Virus record (IMG/VR): IMGVR_UViG_3300022871_000036
Coordinates: 1-42,183 of that record
DNA length: 42,183 nucleotides
Direction: 5' to 3' (one strand)
From: a virus
Both the position numbers and the translations under genes were made by a program. Shown piece by piece: positions 31,190 to 39,640 of this stretch (within the stretch, counting starts at the first letter, position 1; the number at the start of each line of letters is the position of its first letter). Under the pieces are notes generated by a model. It ran no database searches, had not been told where the DNA came from, and saw only the letters and a program-made list of their open reading frames with translations.

Positions 31190-31273
31190 GTGGCCAAGCC
31201 TGGGAGCAAGCCACAGCGAAAGAAGGGGAGGGGTCGCACTCGGAAGAGCAAGCGGCCCCACAAGAAGAGGTGA
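31190..31273 (+). CDS. Tiny Lys/Arg-rich peptide before major capsid gene
   Basis: 27 residues with a GTG start at 31190. Fourteen of 27 are Lys or Arg (KPGSKPQRKKGRGRTRKSKR). No ribosome site is obvious. It lies between the decoration and capsid genes, ending 3 bases before the capsid ATG. It may be a DNA-binding or capsid-internal peptide. Its region also supplies the capsid ribosome site, so translation is uncertain. Confidence 0.4.
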   Translation: MAKPGSKPQRKKGRGRTRKSKRPHKKR

Positions 31274-31276
31274 GGT

Positions 31277-32422
31277 ATGAGTTTCCAAACGTTTCTAACT
31301 GAAACAGGGTTTGAGCAGTCCAAGCCGGTATCACGTCGCGCGTATAACGAGCGGCAGATCCAGGCAGGGATTGATTTGATTGAGAACAAGGCGAACCGTA
31401 ATCCGTGGGGTCACAAGGCTGACCTGATGGAAGCCGTGGCAACGACTGATTTCCCCAACCTATTGGGAGTGATTGTCGATCGTGAGCTACAGGCACAGTA
31501 TGGAATCGTCGAGCCCGACTTTATGGCGTTCACGAAGATGGGAACCGTCTCAAATTTCAACCAAGGCACACGCGACCGACGTAATGGCGGGAGAGGCGTG
31601 TTGAGGCAGGTTGATGAGAATGGTCAATATTTGATCACTCCTAGCTCGTCCACCCATTACACACGCCAGGTCTTCAAGAGAGGAGAGAAGTTCGAGATTA
31701 CCTGGGAATCACTGGTCAATGACGGCATGAATGCCTTCGCTGATGTAGCGGAAGACTATGCGAAGATGGCAGTGAACACCGATCACGCTGAAGTGACGGG
31801 ATTGTATGCCGATGCAGACGGTCCGAATGTCCTGTTGTATGGCGATACCATCACGGATGTGGATGGGATTGCGATCACGAATAAGGGCACCTTGCCGCTG
31901 ACTCCTTCCAATCTCCAGACCACTTTGGGATTGATGTCACTGCAAGAAGATGTGAACGGAAAGCCGATTTCCATCCGTGGAATTCATGTTGTCGTCCCGA
32001 TCACATTGGAAGACACGTTGTGGCAGATTCTCAACTCGTCTCAGTGGCAGTACCTCGCTGCACCGGTTGAGGACACGACCTCTGTCATTGCTCCTTTTGC
32101 CACGAACAGCCCCATTCCTCGCAAGGGTTTGGTGCCCCATGTGGATATGTGGTTGCCGCAGATCGATGTGAGTGGCAATGTCAATACCACGTGGTATGTG
32201 TTCGCCGACACCGGCTTTGGATATGCCATCGGGCTTGACCATTTGCTCGGACACGAGGGGCCTGAGATTTGTATGAAGGCTTCAGACAAGGCCGCTGTTG
32301 GCGGTGGACTCCTTGATGTAATGGGCGGGGATTTCGGTTCCGATGGCGTTCACTACCGTGTTCGCGTTGTGTTGGGTGGGAACTATCTCGACCCACGAAT
32401 GACCTATGCCCAAGTTGGATAG
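31277..32422 (+). CDS. Major capsid protein (HK97 fold)
   Basis: 381 residues, ATG after GAGGTGAGGT. Position after the protease/scaffold and decoration genes, length, and overall pattern (N-arm, then A-F-T-K-M-G-T-V-S-N-F, E-K-F-E-I-T-W-E-S-L-V-N-D, a long spine-helix region, and a C-terminal H-Y-R-V-R-V-V-L-G-G-N-Y) fit HK97-type capsid proteins. The N-terminal 60 residues have charged helices typical of a delta domain or N-arm. It forms the icosahedral shell. Confidence 0.8.
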   Translation: MSFQTFLTETGFEQSKPVSRRAYNERQIQAGIDLIENKANRNPWGHKADLMEAVATTDFPNLLGVIVDRELQAQYGIVEPDFMAFTKMGTVSNFNQGTRDRRNGGRGVLRQVDENGQYLITPSSSTHYTRQVFKRGEKFEITWESLVNDGMNAFADVAEDYAKMAVNTDHAEVTGLYADADGPNVLLYGDTITDVDGIAITNKGTLPLTPSNLQTTLGLMSLQEDVNGKPISIRGIHVVVPITLEDTLWQILNSSQWQYLAAPVEDTTSVIAPFATNSPIPRKGLVPHVDMWLPQIDVSGNVNTTWYVFADTGFGYAIGLDHLLGHEGPEICMKASDKAAVGGGLLDVMGGDFGSDGVHYRVRVVLGGNYLDPRMTYAQVG

Positions 32423-32456
32423 ATAGATTACGTTGACCTCCGTCGCGTAGTCCTTG

Positions 32457-32489
32457 CCCCCTGCCGCGCTACCTAGTCGCGGTGGGTGG
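32457..32489 (+). other. Stem-loop after major capsid gene
   Basis: CCGCG (32464-32468) pairs with CGCGG (32478-32482) across a 9-base loop. The stem extends outward with G-U and C-G pairs to about 32457 and 32489. No T tract follows. It lies in the 87-base gap between the capsid and connector genes and may be a processing or partial termination site that keeps capsid mRNA abundant. Confidence 0.35.
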
Positions 32490-32509
32490 GTGAGGATAGG
32501 AGTTGAGAG

Positions 32510-32920
32510 ATGGCACTGTTCACATTTGATCCTAGTACCAACCGAGGGAAGGTACGCCTACTCATCGCAGATGATGTGGAGGCGTTTGATGGTGTGGATG
32601 TATACCACTTCACAGATGAGAAGATTGATGCCTTCCTGACGATAGCGTCAAGCCTTGATGGTGATGATGTGTACCATGCGTCGGCTCAGGCGTTGGAGAG
32701 TTGGGCGTCGAACCAAGTGATGATCTTGAAGGTTGTCACGCAGCTCGATACGCAGACTGATGGAGCCAAGGTATCGCAGGAGATGAGGGAGAGAGCGAAG
32801 GTATACCGTGAGTTGGCTCAGAGCTTGTCGACTGACTCAGGATTTGATTTTGCCGAGATGGTGGTGAATCAGTTCTCATACCGCGAGCAGATTCGGAATA
32901 GAGCGATAAACGAGGGATGA
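32510..32920 (+). CDS. Head-tail connector (adaptor) protein
   Basis: 136 residues, ATG after TAGGAGTTGAGAG. K-V-R-L-L-I-A-D-D-V-E near the start, F-T-D-E-K-I-D-A-F-L, A-S-A-Q-A-L-E-S-W-A, and SQEMRERAKVYRELAQSL are typical of gp6/gp15-type adaptors, which are all-helical. It sits immediately after the capsid gene, the normal place for the first neck protein that docks onto the portal. Confidence 0.7.
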   Translation: MALFTFDPSTNRGKVRLLIADDVEAFDGVDVYHFTDEKIDAFLTIASSLDGDDVYHASAQALESWASNQVMILKVVTQLDTQTDGAKVSQEMRERAKVYRELAQSLSTDSGFDFAEMVVNQFSYREQIRNRAINEG

Positions 32921-32921
32921 G

Positions 32922-33296
32922 ATGGGAACACGACCGATCCTCGATCCTAGGCTGGCAAGTGAGATAGTGGAGTTCTTCCCCTCTACTTGCGATATTCAGG
33001 AGACGACCCAGACGAGGAATGACGATGGGGAGTATGAGGATTCGTGGAGTGATGTAGTTGGGTTAACTGACATTGGGTGCCAGTGCGCGCCGAATGGTGG
33101 TGTTGAGGTGAAGCTGCCTGACCAGACATTTGTGGTATCGAATTTCACAGTCTTGATGAAGGGCGAGTATCCAACCGTTGTTGAGAAGATGAGGGTGATT
33201 GTGAGTGGTCCGAGTGCAGGGACGTATGACATTCTATTGGCACAGACTGGAAGCCAAGAAGCGTTCACGAGATTGCTAGTGAGGAAGGTGACGTGA
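32922..33296 (+). CDS. Head closure (stopper) protein
   Basis: 124 residues, ATG one base after the adaptor stop. C-D-I-Q-E-T-T-Q-T-R-N-D-D-G-E-Y-E-D-S-W, then D-I-G-C-Q-C-A-P, and a beta-rich end (MRVIVSGPSAGTYDILLAQT) fit small beta-barrel stoppers of the gp16/head-tail joining type. The order adaptor-stopper-gp10-terminator is the standard siphovirus neck set. Confidence 0.7.
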   Translation: MGTRPILDPRLASEIVEFFPSTCDIQETTQTRNDDGEYEDSWSDVVGLTDIGCQCAPNGGVEVKLPDQTFVVSNFTVLMKGEYPTVVEKMRVIVSGPSAGTYDILLAQTGSQEAFTRLLVRKVT

Positions 33297-33598
33297 TGGA
33301 TTACAACATGACGAGTTTTGAAACAGGATCGCTTGGCATCACCGCTGCTGGAACTGCCGAGCAATTGACGGCGCATAGGATTCCGCAAGGATACGCGGTG
33401 ACGTTGAGGGCGCGCGTGACGAATACCGGATACATCTACATTGGCGAGTCTAAGGCCAAGGCAGAGGCACACCACATCATGCTAGAGGCTGGCGCGAGCA
33501 TCCCGATGCAAATCAACGACGTATCTGGAGCTTGGGCGGATTGCTCTGTGAATGGTGAAACAGTGGAGTGGATTCTGGAGGTGTCTAATGACGACTGA
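33296..33598 (+). CDS. Small beta-sandwich virion-associated protein
   Basis: 100 residues. The ATG at 33296 overlaps the stopper stop by one base. After a short start it has E-Q-L-T-A-H-R-I-P-Q-G-Y-A-V-T-L-R-A, N-T-G-Y-I-Y-I-G-E-S, L-E-A-G-A-S-I-P-M-Q-I-N-D. I recall this pattern from short structural phage proteins with a jelly-roll-like fold. It may be a head or neck decoration. Confidence 0.6.
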   Translation: MDYNMTSFETGSLGITAAGTAEQLTAHRIPQGYAVTLRARVTNTGYIYIGESKAKAEAHHIMLEAGASIPMQINDVSGAWADCSVNGETVEWILEVSNDD

Positions 33599-33656
33599 TG
33601 GGACAGCGGCATCGACACTGGACGTACAATTTGGCGTCCACGGATACCCGGAATGA
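33588..33656 (+). CDS. Very short coupled ORF
   Basis: 22 codons, ATG inside the previous gene, and its TGA overlaps the next ATG. GGAGGTGTCTA precedes it. The peptide (TTDGTAASTLDVQFGVHGYP) has no recognisable features. It may simply carry ribosomes across to the gp10-like gene. Confidence 0.35.
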   Translation: MTTDGTAASTLDVQFGVHGYPE

Positions 33657-34108
33657 TCCGAATGGAGTTGAGGGGAGTCGACGATCTGCTGAAGAAGTTT
33701 GAGGCGATCCGTGGGGATATGTACGAGGCCCTTGCCGCAGCTTTGATAGCTGGTGGATTCCCTATTCTCAACACCGCTAAGGATTTGGCCCCATATCTGA
33801 CAGGGACCTTGATGAGAAGCCTGCACTTGATGGATGAGAAGGGTGCGGACATTACTCGAGCGCAGCCTGAAGGGGAGACATCACCACGGAGAATGAGCGT
33901 TGAGCCTGGTGTCGTTAAACGGCTTGCAAAGGAATTGCGTACAAAGGGTATCGCAACCGTGCTGGCTGGAACAGATCTTGATTACGCGGCTGTACAGGAG
34001 TTCCTATACAAACCATACCTGCGACCTGCGTTGAGCCAGAACAAGCAAGAAGTGAAGGATGAGATTGCGAGAGCCCTGAAGCAATTGGTTCGGAAGGTGA
34101 CGAGTTGA
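33653..34108 (+). CDS. HK97 gp10-like neck/tail-completion protein
   Basis: 151 residues, ATG in an ATGA overlap. M-E-L-R-G-V-D-D-L-L-K-K-F near the start, A-P-Y-L-T-G-T-L-M-R-S-L-H in the middle, D-Y-A-A-V-Q-E-F and P-Y-L-R-P-A-L near the end are hallmarks of the HK97 gp10 family. The P-x-x-T-G-x-L-R-x-S and P-F-L-R-P-A blocks are diagnostic. These proteins sit at the head-tail junction. Confidence 0.85.
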   Translation: MIRMELRGVDDLLKKFEAIRGDMYEALAAALIAGGFPILNTAKDLAPYLTGTLMRSLHLMDEKGADITRAQPEGETSPRRMSVEPGVVKRLAKELRTKGIATVLAGTDLDYAAVQEFLYKPYLRPALSQNKQEVKDEIARALKQLVRKVTS

Positions 34109-34485
34109 ACACATGGGAAACAGCGTTAGTGAAGATCCTTGAGGATGATGCCGCTGTTTCCGCGTTGGTGGGAGATAGGATCTCTCCTGAGTTGCCACAG
34201 ACTCCGACTCTACCCGCGATCACCTACAAGCTGTTGGATACAGAGCAAGATGGAGTGGTGGATTTCGTCGATGTGTATTTCCAGATCACGCCATGGGCTG
34301 ATAGCTATACTGGGGCGAAGGAATTGGAGAAGACTATCCGCTGGGCGTTACAGCGATATCGAGGAAGAGTGTTGGGAATACGGATTGAGCAGATATTGTT
34401 CTATACTGCGAGGTATGTGCATGATCCAGTTACCGGGCGGCATACGATGCCAGCGGATTACGTGTTGAGTTATTGGGAGGAATGA
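34105..34485 (+). CDS. Tail terminator protein
   Basis: 126 residues, TTG start in a TTGA overlap behind GGAAGGTGACG. V-S-A-L-V-G-D-R-I-S-P, P-A-I-T-Y-K-L-L-D, V-D-V-Y-F-Q-I-T-P-W-A, and A-K-E-L-E-K-T-I-R are the DUF3168-type tail terminator pattern. It caps the tail tube and joins it to the head. Its gene follows gp10-like and precedes the tube gene, as in many siphoviruses. Confidence 0.8.
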   Translation: MNTWETALVKILEDDAAVSALVGDRISPELPQTPTLPAITYKLLDTEQDGVVDFVDVYFQITPWADSYTGAKELEKTIRWALQRYRGRVLGIRIEQILFYTARYVHDPVTGRHTMPADYVLSYWEE

Positions 34486-35531
34486 TGAGTTACAACGATC
34501 AGACTACCGTACAAGATGAAGATGCGTTGCGGATTGGCTCGGTGAAGTGGGAGGTTGGAGCAAGCGTTGGAACGCTTGTGGACGTTGGAGCCCTGAGAGG
34601 GGCAGCGTTCAAAGAGGGGTTCACCCCCGAGGAAATTGAGAGCGACAATGCGGGAATCATCAGCAAGGGTGTGACGGATCACATGGTCCTCGTGTCTGCT
34701 GAGCTGATGGAGCTTGACCTTGCTACGTTTGCAAACATCTACGCAGGAATGGGAACGCTGACGACCGTTGCCGCTGCGCCTATTTCGATTACCGATGAAG
34801 CGGTTGAGGTGAATGACTATGACCTCGTTGCATTTGAGAACAGGAATGGGGATCGCAGTGAGGTGTCGAGTATTGTTGTTGCCGATGCCGCGACCCCAAC
34901 CATCACCTATATTCGAGACTGTGACTATGTTGTCGTAACTAAGCCGAATGGGTTCACGGCGATTGCCCGTGCATTCGCAACTGAGATTGAGACAGCGAGC
35001 GCCTTGATTGCCGCAGCCGTCACAGCGAACACCTTCACCCTGAGCGCCGGTGCGTGGGATGCCCAGCCAGCCGTTGGAGATCACATCACCGTTGCTGGAT
35101 TTGTCAACACGACGAATAACGGTGTGTTCACAGTGAACGCCGTTAGCTCAACCGTGATCACCGTTGATGAGAACCTTGCGACCGAGGCCGAGGGTGCCAG
35201 CATTACCATCACCCGTGGAGGTATCGCTGATGGTGCAACCGTGTACGCCGATTATGACTACACGCCGCTTGCCAGCCAGAGCTATACGACTGGTGGTAAA
35301 AACACTCTGACCGATCGCGTGATGCGATTCACGAATGAGGATGTCGATGGGAAGGTCTTCCGATTGACCGTCTACAAGGCAGTCATCCAGGATGGCTTGG
35401 ATCTGACGTTCCCGATGGATAAGTCGTTGGAGCCCATCCGATTGCCTATCAGCATCAAGGGAACACTGGACGTTTCGCGCGCTAGCGGTGACCAGCTGTT
35501 GGGAATCTACGACGAACAGAACGCTACCTAG
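34485..35531 (+). CDS. Major tail tube protein with possible extra domain
   Basis: 348 residues. The ATG at 34485 is preferred over one 3 bases earlier because GGGAGG is then 4 bases away. N-terminal E-D-A-L-R-I-G-S-V-K-W-E-V-G and a C-terminal region with G-K-V-F-R-L-T-V-Y-K-A and P-M-D-K-S-L-E-P-I frame the tube fold. The middle (about 170-270), with F-A-T-E-I-E-T-A-S, AAAVTANTFTLSAG, and N-N-G-V-F-T-V-N-A-V, resembles a beta-sandwich insertion that could decorate the tail. Position before the frameshifted chaperones and tape measure fixes the identity. Confidence 0.75.
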   Translation: MSYNDQTTVQDEDALRIGSVKWEVGASVGTLVDVGALRGAAFKEGFTPEEIESDNAGIISKGVTDHMVLVSAELMELDLATFANIYAGMGTLTTVAAAPISITDEAVEVNDYDLVAFENRNGDRSEVSSIVVADAATPTITYIRDCDYVVVTKPNGFTAIARAFATEIETASALIAAAVTANTFTLSAGAWDAQPAVGDHITVAGFVNTTNNGVFTVNAVSSTVITVDENLATEAEGASITITRGGIADGATVYADYDYTPLASQSYTTGGKNTLTDRVMRFTNEDVDGKVFRLTVYKAVIQDGLDLTFPMDKSLEPIRLPISIKGTLDVSRASGDQLLGIYDEQNAT

Positions 35532-35540
35532 GAGGAAACA

Positions 35541-35945
35541 ATGGTCGTTGAACGCGGACCAGATGGAGTCTATGACTTCGATGCAATTGTGCTTGAGCCT
35601 CGGATAGTTCGGGTTGGCGGGGAAGAGGTGGATGTCTCTGGAATCCCTGTTGGGGTGACTCTCCAACTCGCCGCATTCTCAGATAGGCCAGTTGGTAAAT
35701 TAGTGAAGGATGTTGAGTTGAATGCCGAGGGAGAGTTGAGGCGCATGTTGGGCATGGTTGCCCAGGTGACGACCAAGAACAACCCCAAGGTTGATGAGGA
35801 TTTCCTTATCGAGCATCTCGACTATGAGCGGCTGGCTGAATTCAATAGGTTCGTTCTGTATCCAGTGAGAGAGAGAGCCGAGGCTGTTGCCAAACAGCTT
35901 AAAGAGATCGATAGGGATGGTGGGGGAAACGCGAACACGGCCTAG
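35541..35945 (+). CDS. Tail assembly chaperone, short form (gpG-like)
   Basis: 134 residues, ATG after GGAGGAAACA. The fold is mixed, ending in a helix-rich part (FNRFVLYPVRERAEAVAKQL) and a Gly/Asn tail. It lies between tail tube and tape measure, where the G/GT chaperones are encoded. A slippery G-GGA-AAC occurs 15 bases before its stop, in the right frame. A fraction of ribosomes should therefore make the longer GT form ending at 36184. Confidence 0.8.
   Translation: MVVERGPDGVYDFDAIVLEPRIVRVGGEEVDVSGIPVGVTLQLAAFSDRPVGKLVKDVELNAEGELRRMLGMVAQVTTKNNPKVDEDFLIEHLDYERLAEFNRFVLYPVRERAEAVAKQLKEIDRDGGGNANTA
35924..35930 (+). promoter_or_regulatory. Programmed -1 frameshift site GGGAAAC
   Basis: G-GGA-AAC is a canonical X-XXY-YYZ heptamer in the zero frame of the gpG-like gene (codons start at 35925). 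Slipping back one base gives an open frame that continues CGC GAA CAC ... without a stop to 36184. This matches the conserved G/GT frameshift of long-tailed phages. Confidence 0.85.
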
Positions 35946-36184
35946 TCCGAATTGGGCTGGGTCGTATGGTGAGCGAGACCGCCATTCTCTACGGATGGAC
36001 GCCACAGGTTGTGTTGTGGGAGATGGATGTCACGGCACTGAAGTGGTGGTGGGAGAACGGGTGGAGGACTTGGGCAAAGCAGCATGGAATCTCGATGGAT
36101 GATGAGAAGCCAGCCGAAGACCTTGACACGGTTGACCATGATGCGATTCGTGCCAGATATGGGACCAAGATTGTGAGGGGGTAA
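35930..36184 (+). CDS. Tail assembly chaperone frameshift extension (gpT-like)
   Basis: 84 residues are added after the -1 frameshift, giving a 214-residue GT fusion. An ATG at 35966 could in principle start a 72-residue free form, but no ribosome site precedes it. The region holds VSETAILYGWTPQVVLWEMD and a Trp cluster K-W-W-W-E-N-G-W. GT recruits tube subunits to the tape measure during tail assembly. The tape measure gene starts 3 bases later. Confidence 0.75.
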   Translation, partial: REHGLVRIGLGRMVSETAILYGWTPQVVLWEMDVTALKWWWENGWRTWAKQHGISMDDEKPAEDLDTVDHDAIRARYGTKIVRG

Positions 36185-36187
36185 GAG

Positions 36188-39070
36188 ATGGCTGGAAGAT
36201 TCGTTGAGTCCTTGACCGTTGCACTCCTTGGCGATCTCACGAAGTTTGACAAGACGATGAAGGGGGCTCAGGGTACAACCCAAGCCTTCTCCACGAAGAT
36301 GAATAAGATGGGGAAGGACATTTCATCTGTTGGCAACAAGATGACTCTCGCTCTCACCGTTCCGCTTATCGCGTTTGGTGGGCTTGCGCTGAAGGCAGCG
36401 AATGAGTCGGCACGGTTGACCACTGCTTTGGAAGGCTTGGCCGGCGGGAGTGAGCAGGCCGCCGAGTTCATTAAGAGAATCAACGAAGTCTCATTGGGGA
36501 CGATCAGTAACCTGGACGCCATGGCCGTCACGACCAAGGCCCTCACATTGGGTGTCGTCGACAATGCCGATGCTATGGCTGAGTTGGTTGAGATTGCCAT
36601 CACGTTGGGCCGTGCTCAGGGATTGACCGCAACGAAGGCCGTTGACGATCTCACCACCGCATTGGGGCGTCAGTCTCCGATGATCCTAGATAACTTGGGT
36701 ATTCAGTTGAAGTTAACGGAAGCCTATGACATCTATGCGGATCAGTTGGGGAAGACCGCAGAGGAGTTGTCCGACACAGAGAAGCAGCAAGCATTCCTGA
36801 ACGCTGCCCTACAGAAGGGTGGCGAGGTAGCCAGGAAGTTGGGTGGCATCCAGGAAGATGCAGCCGCCCAGACTGAGCAGCTTGGGGCAGCTCTTTCCAA
36901 CTTGAAGGTAGAGATTGGCTTGAGCTTGTCTGAAGTTGTGACACCTCTCATATCTGACCTTGCTGATAAGATTGTCGAGTGGAAAGAAGCGTGGGATGAA
37001 TTCCCCGAGGAGAAGCAAGCCAGGATCATTAAGTTGGTCATAGGGCTTGCCGCTGCTGGCCCGATTGTGTCAGGCATTGGGGGAATAACCACCGCGATAG
37101 GAGCTTTGTGGGCGACGGCTCTTGGTCCTGCCGGGCTTGCGTTTGGCGCGTTGATTGGCGCATTGGTTTGGTTCGAGAACACCGGTGGGATTGCCCAGGC
37201 GTATGATAACATCACTGACTTGATTGATTCATTTGGTGAGCTTAAGAGCGAGTCGGATAAAGCAGCCGGGGCGATTGATAGAGTTGCCGGAGCCACAGCG
37301 AGCACGTTCGCAGGAGCAGTAGAAGCTCTTGGCGAGCATTTGAAAACAGCGCAACTTTCAGGCGAGGATTTCGTTGATGTGATGGCTGTGTTTGAGCAAG
37401 CACAGGAGGTAGCGGCGCAGCGCATCCGTGATGGATGGGACTATGAGGATGTTGCCGAGGAGTTCGCAGACTCAATGCGTTTCATTGTTAATGAGGCTGA
37501 CGCCTCAGCGAAAATTGTTGAGGAATTGGCGAAGGTCACAGAGACAACATTCGGATTCGCAGCCAACATCATTAAGGACTATCTGAGGACGGCAGAGCTT
37601 GCCTGGGCTGATTTCGTTGATGTGACGGTGAAGATTGAACACCAGCAGCAACTAGCAGGGCAGCGCATCCGTGATGGATGGGACTATGAAGACGTTGCCA
37701 ATGATTTCGCTGACTCGTTGAACTTAATCCTGAATGAGTATGGCGTGATGGTTGGAGATATTGACGGTATGACTGATAGGTTGCAATCACTTGTTGATAC
37801 CAAGTGGACCGATATTGGTGGGATGATCACAGGAGAGGTTGTCAGCGCCGCCGAAGCAGCTAGAATGGCAACAGCCGCTATGAGTGCAGCGTTGCTTGGA
37901 ACACTAAACCCGTTGGCAGCTATGGGTGATGCCTCCGCTGAAGCCGCTGATGTTGTTGTACAAAGCACTGTTGCAATTGGGCACGGTATTGAGGAATGGG
38001 GAACGCAGTACAAGGAGATCATTGCCACCACGACCAGTGATGTGATTTGGATGGTGTTGGATTTCCATAACACATTGCAGGAAGAGGAAGTAGACCACGC
38101 CCAGAGAATGACAGACATCATCGAAGGGGCCTCCGACCGCGCGGCAGACATTGCCCAGGGTAAGAACCGCAGCATTGAGGATGAGCAAGTTGCCCATGAT
38201 AGGAAGCTGGAAGACATCGAGCGATGGTATCAGCAGCAGGTGTCTGACGGGCAAGCCGCGACCGCAGATCTGAGAAGGGATTTGGATGAGAAGTACAAGG
38301 AACAGAGGGAACAGGCCGAGCGAGATCATGCCCGGAAGTTGGAGGATATTGACCTCGACTACACACGGGCGATTGACGACAACATAGCGGATAGGGTTGA
38401 GGCCCAGGAAGAGGAAGTTGCTGCCTACGAAGAGAACCGCCCGAAGATCACTGAAATAGTAAAACAAGGTTTCGTCGACATGGTGAATGCCATTGCTCAA
38501 TCCGCGATCGACACAGCTATCCAAACCGTGATCGATGACATGTGGAACATGGCCAAGGAATCGAAGAAGGCTGTTGATGAGACGAATACCAACCTTGCCA
38601 ACATTGGGAGTGGTGGAGATGGCGGGCTTCCTGGTGGAGCCGGTGCCGCCCTTGCGTTTGCTGCCCCGATAGCGTTCGGAGCAACCGATCCGAAGGAGAC
38701 ACACAAATTCGGCCAGCAGTTGGATAAGGTGCTAAGGGCCATATTTGGGATCGGGAAGACAGGAGCCGCCGCCTATGATGGTGTCCAGGTTACGCGGAAT
38801 GAATTCCATAGGGGTGGAGTTGCCCCAGGCCCACGCGGTGTTCCTCAGAGTGCTACCGTTCTTGGTGGTGAAGTGATTGGGATTGACTACCAGCAGATTG
38901 GTGGAGCCGTTGAGGAGGGCGTGAGGAATGCGTTGCAGAGGGCTTCTAATTCACAGGGTGAGATGGGTTTGTTCTTTGACTCTGTGAAGGTGGGGAAAGC
39001 GATTGGCCCAGCCATCATGAATCCGATCATTACCGAGTTGAGCCGTAGGGGTCAGGTGATTGCCCAGTGA
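36188..39070 (+). CDS. Tape measure protein
   Basis: 960 residues, ATG after AGGGGGTAAGAG. Mostly helical and Ala/Glu/Lys-rich. The start FVESLTVALLGDLTKFDKTM, then G-L-A-L-K-A-A-N-E-S-A-R-L-T, is typical. Hydrophobic segments occur around residues 285-325 (LVIGLAAAGPIVSGIGGITT, ALGPAGLAFGALIGALVW). Two copies of an 81-residue unit sit near 377-540, each with G/A-Q-R-I-R-D-G-W-D-Y-E-D-V-A. A long coiled coil spans about 630-745. By the usual 0.15 nm per residue, tail length should be near 140 nm. It fixes tail length and is ejected with the DNA. Confidence 0.9.
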   Translation: MAGRFVESLTVALLGDLTKFDKTMKGAQGTTQAFSTKMNKMGKDISSVGNKMTLALTVPLIAFGGLALKAANESARLTTALEGLAGGSEQAAEFIKRINEVSLGTISNLDAMAVTTKALTLGVVDNADAMAELVEIAITLGRAQGLTATKAVDDLTTALGRQSPMILDNLGIQLKLTEAYDIYADQLGKTAEELSDTEKQQAFLNAALQKGGEVARKLGGIQEDAAAQTEQLGAALSNLKVEIGLSLSEVVTPLISDLADKIVEWKEAWDEFPEEKQARIIKLVIGLAAAGPIVSGIGGITTAIGALWATALGPAGLAFGALIGALVWFENTGGIAQAYDNITDLIDSFGELKSESDKAAGAIDRVAGATASTFAGAVEALGEHLKTAQLSGEDFVDVMAVFEQAQEVAAQRIRDGWDYEDVAEEFADSMRFIVNEADASAKIVEELAKVTETTFGFAANIIKDYLRTAELAWADFVDVTVKIEHQQQLAGQRIRDGWDYEDVANDFADSLNLILNEYGVMVGDIDGMTDRLQSLVDTKWTDIGGMITGEVVSAAEAARMATAAMSAALLGTLNPLAAMGDASAEAADVVVQSTVAIGHGIEEWGTQYKEIIATTTSDVIWMVLDFHNTLQEEEVDHAQRMTDIIEGASDRAADIAQGKNRSIEDEQVAHDRKLEDIERWYQQQVSDGQAATADLRRDLDEKYKEQREQAERDHARKLEDIDLDYTRAIDDNIADRVEAQEEEVAAYEENRPKITEIVKQGFVDMVNAIAQSAIDTAIQTVIDDMWNMAKESKKAVDETNTNLANIGSGGDGGLPGGAGAALAFAAPIAFGATDPKETHKFGQQLDKVLRAIFGIGKTGAAAYDGVQVTRNEFHRGGVAPGPRGVPQSATVLGGEVIGIDYQQIGGAVEEGVRNALQRASNSQGEMGLFFDSVKVGKAIGPAIMNPIITELSRRGQVIAQ
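37418..37689 (+). repeat. Internal duplication in tape measure gene
   Basis: A 29-base string is repeated exactly at 37418-37446 and 37661-37689, 243 bases (81 codons) apart. The flanking protein is similar over about 65 residues (F-V-D-V and A-D-S motifs line up). It is a recent duplication of a helical repeat, which would change tail length. Confidence 0.8.
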
Positions 39071-39435
39071 TAGGCGGACGGATTTGGATTGGGGTGAGTG
39101 GGAGTGAGGTATTGTTTGAGAGTGGGTGGACAAACCTATTCGAGGCTGATGTTCGTTTCGATAGGAAGGAGAGGACCGCCAACGCCTCCTTGGTGATTGA
39201 CACGATTGCCACAAAGAAGCAATTTGATTTCACCTATGGGAGGATTACGCAGGCAGACCTCGACGCGTGGTTGACTGAGGTAGAGAGAGATGTCACACTT
39301 AATTTGAAAGTTGAGCGAGAGGATCTGAGCGTTAATGAGTACTTAGTTAGCGCGACGGTTACCGGGAGATCCCGATTGGTAGCAAGGGGAGATTGGCTGT
39401 GGGGTGGAGTTACATTCATCCTTGAGGAGGTTTGA
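39067..39435 (+). CDS. Distal tail-associated protein
   Basis: 122 residues, GTG in a GTGA overlap with the tape measure. Beta-rich (IGVSGSEVLFESGWTNLFEA, FDFTYGRITQADLDAWL, VSATVTGRSRLVARGDWLWG). Immediately after the tape measure, siphoviruses encode the distal tail protein; the size here is close to minimal Dit-like or tail-completion proteins. Assignment is mostly by position. Confidence 0.55.
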   Translation: MIGGRIWIGVSGSEVLFESGWTNLFEADVRFDRKERTANASLVIDTIATKKQFDFTYGRITQADLDAWLTEVERDVTLNLKVEREDLSVNEYLVSATVTGRSRLVARGDWLWGGVTFILEEV

Positions 39436-39436
39436 G

Positions 39437-39640
39437 ATGCCGACACTAGCAGGGAAAGTAAAGAGGCCAGAGGTGCGGATCAGCGCTGTAGTTACTAGAG
39501 TGAATGGGGATGTGTTAGATATGGGGCAGATTGCTGGCAAGGGCCAGACAAAGGAAGACATGGCGAAGGGGCGTGCCGCCAGGAAGATTCTGAACGCCGT
39601 TGAGAAGAAGAGATTGAAGGAGGCGCGACATGGCAGCTGA
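39437..39640 (+). CDS. Small basic tail-region protein
   Basis: 67 residues. The ATG at 39437 is preferred over an upstream in-frame codon because it follows GAGGAGGTTTGAG. It reads P-T-L-A-G-K-V-K-R-P-E-V-R-I-S-A-V and ends in a basic helix (GRAARKILNAVEKKRLKEAR). No known family. It overlaps the next gene by 11 bases. Confidence 0.6.
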   Translation: MPTLAGKVKRPEVRISAVVTRVNGDVLDMGQIAGKGQTKEDMAKGRAARKILNAVEKKRLKEARHGS

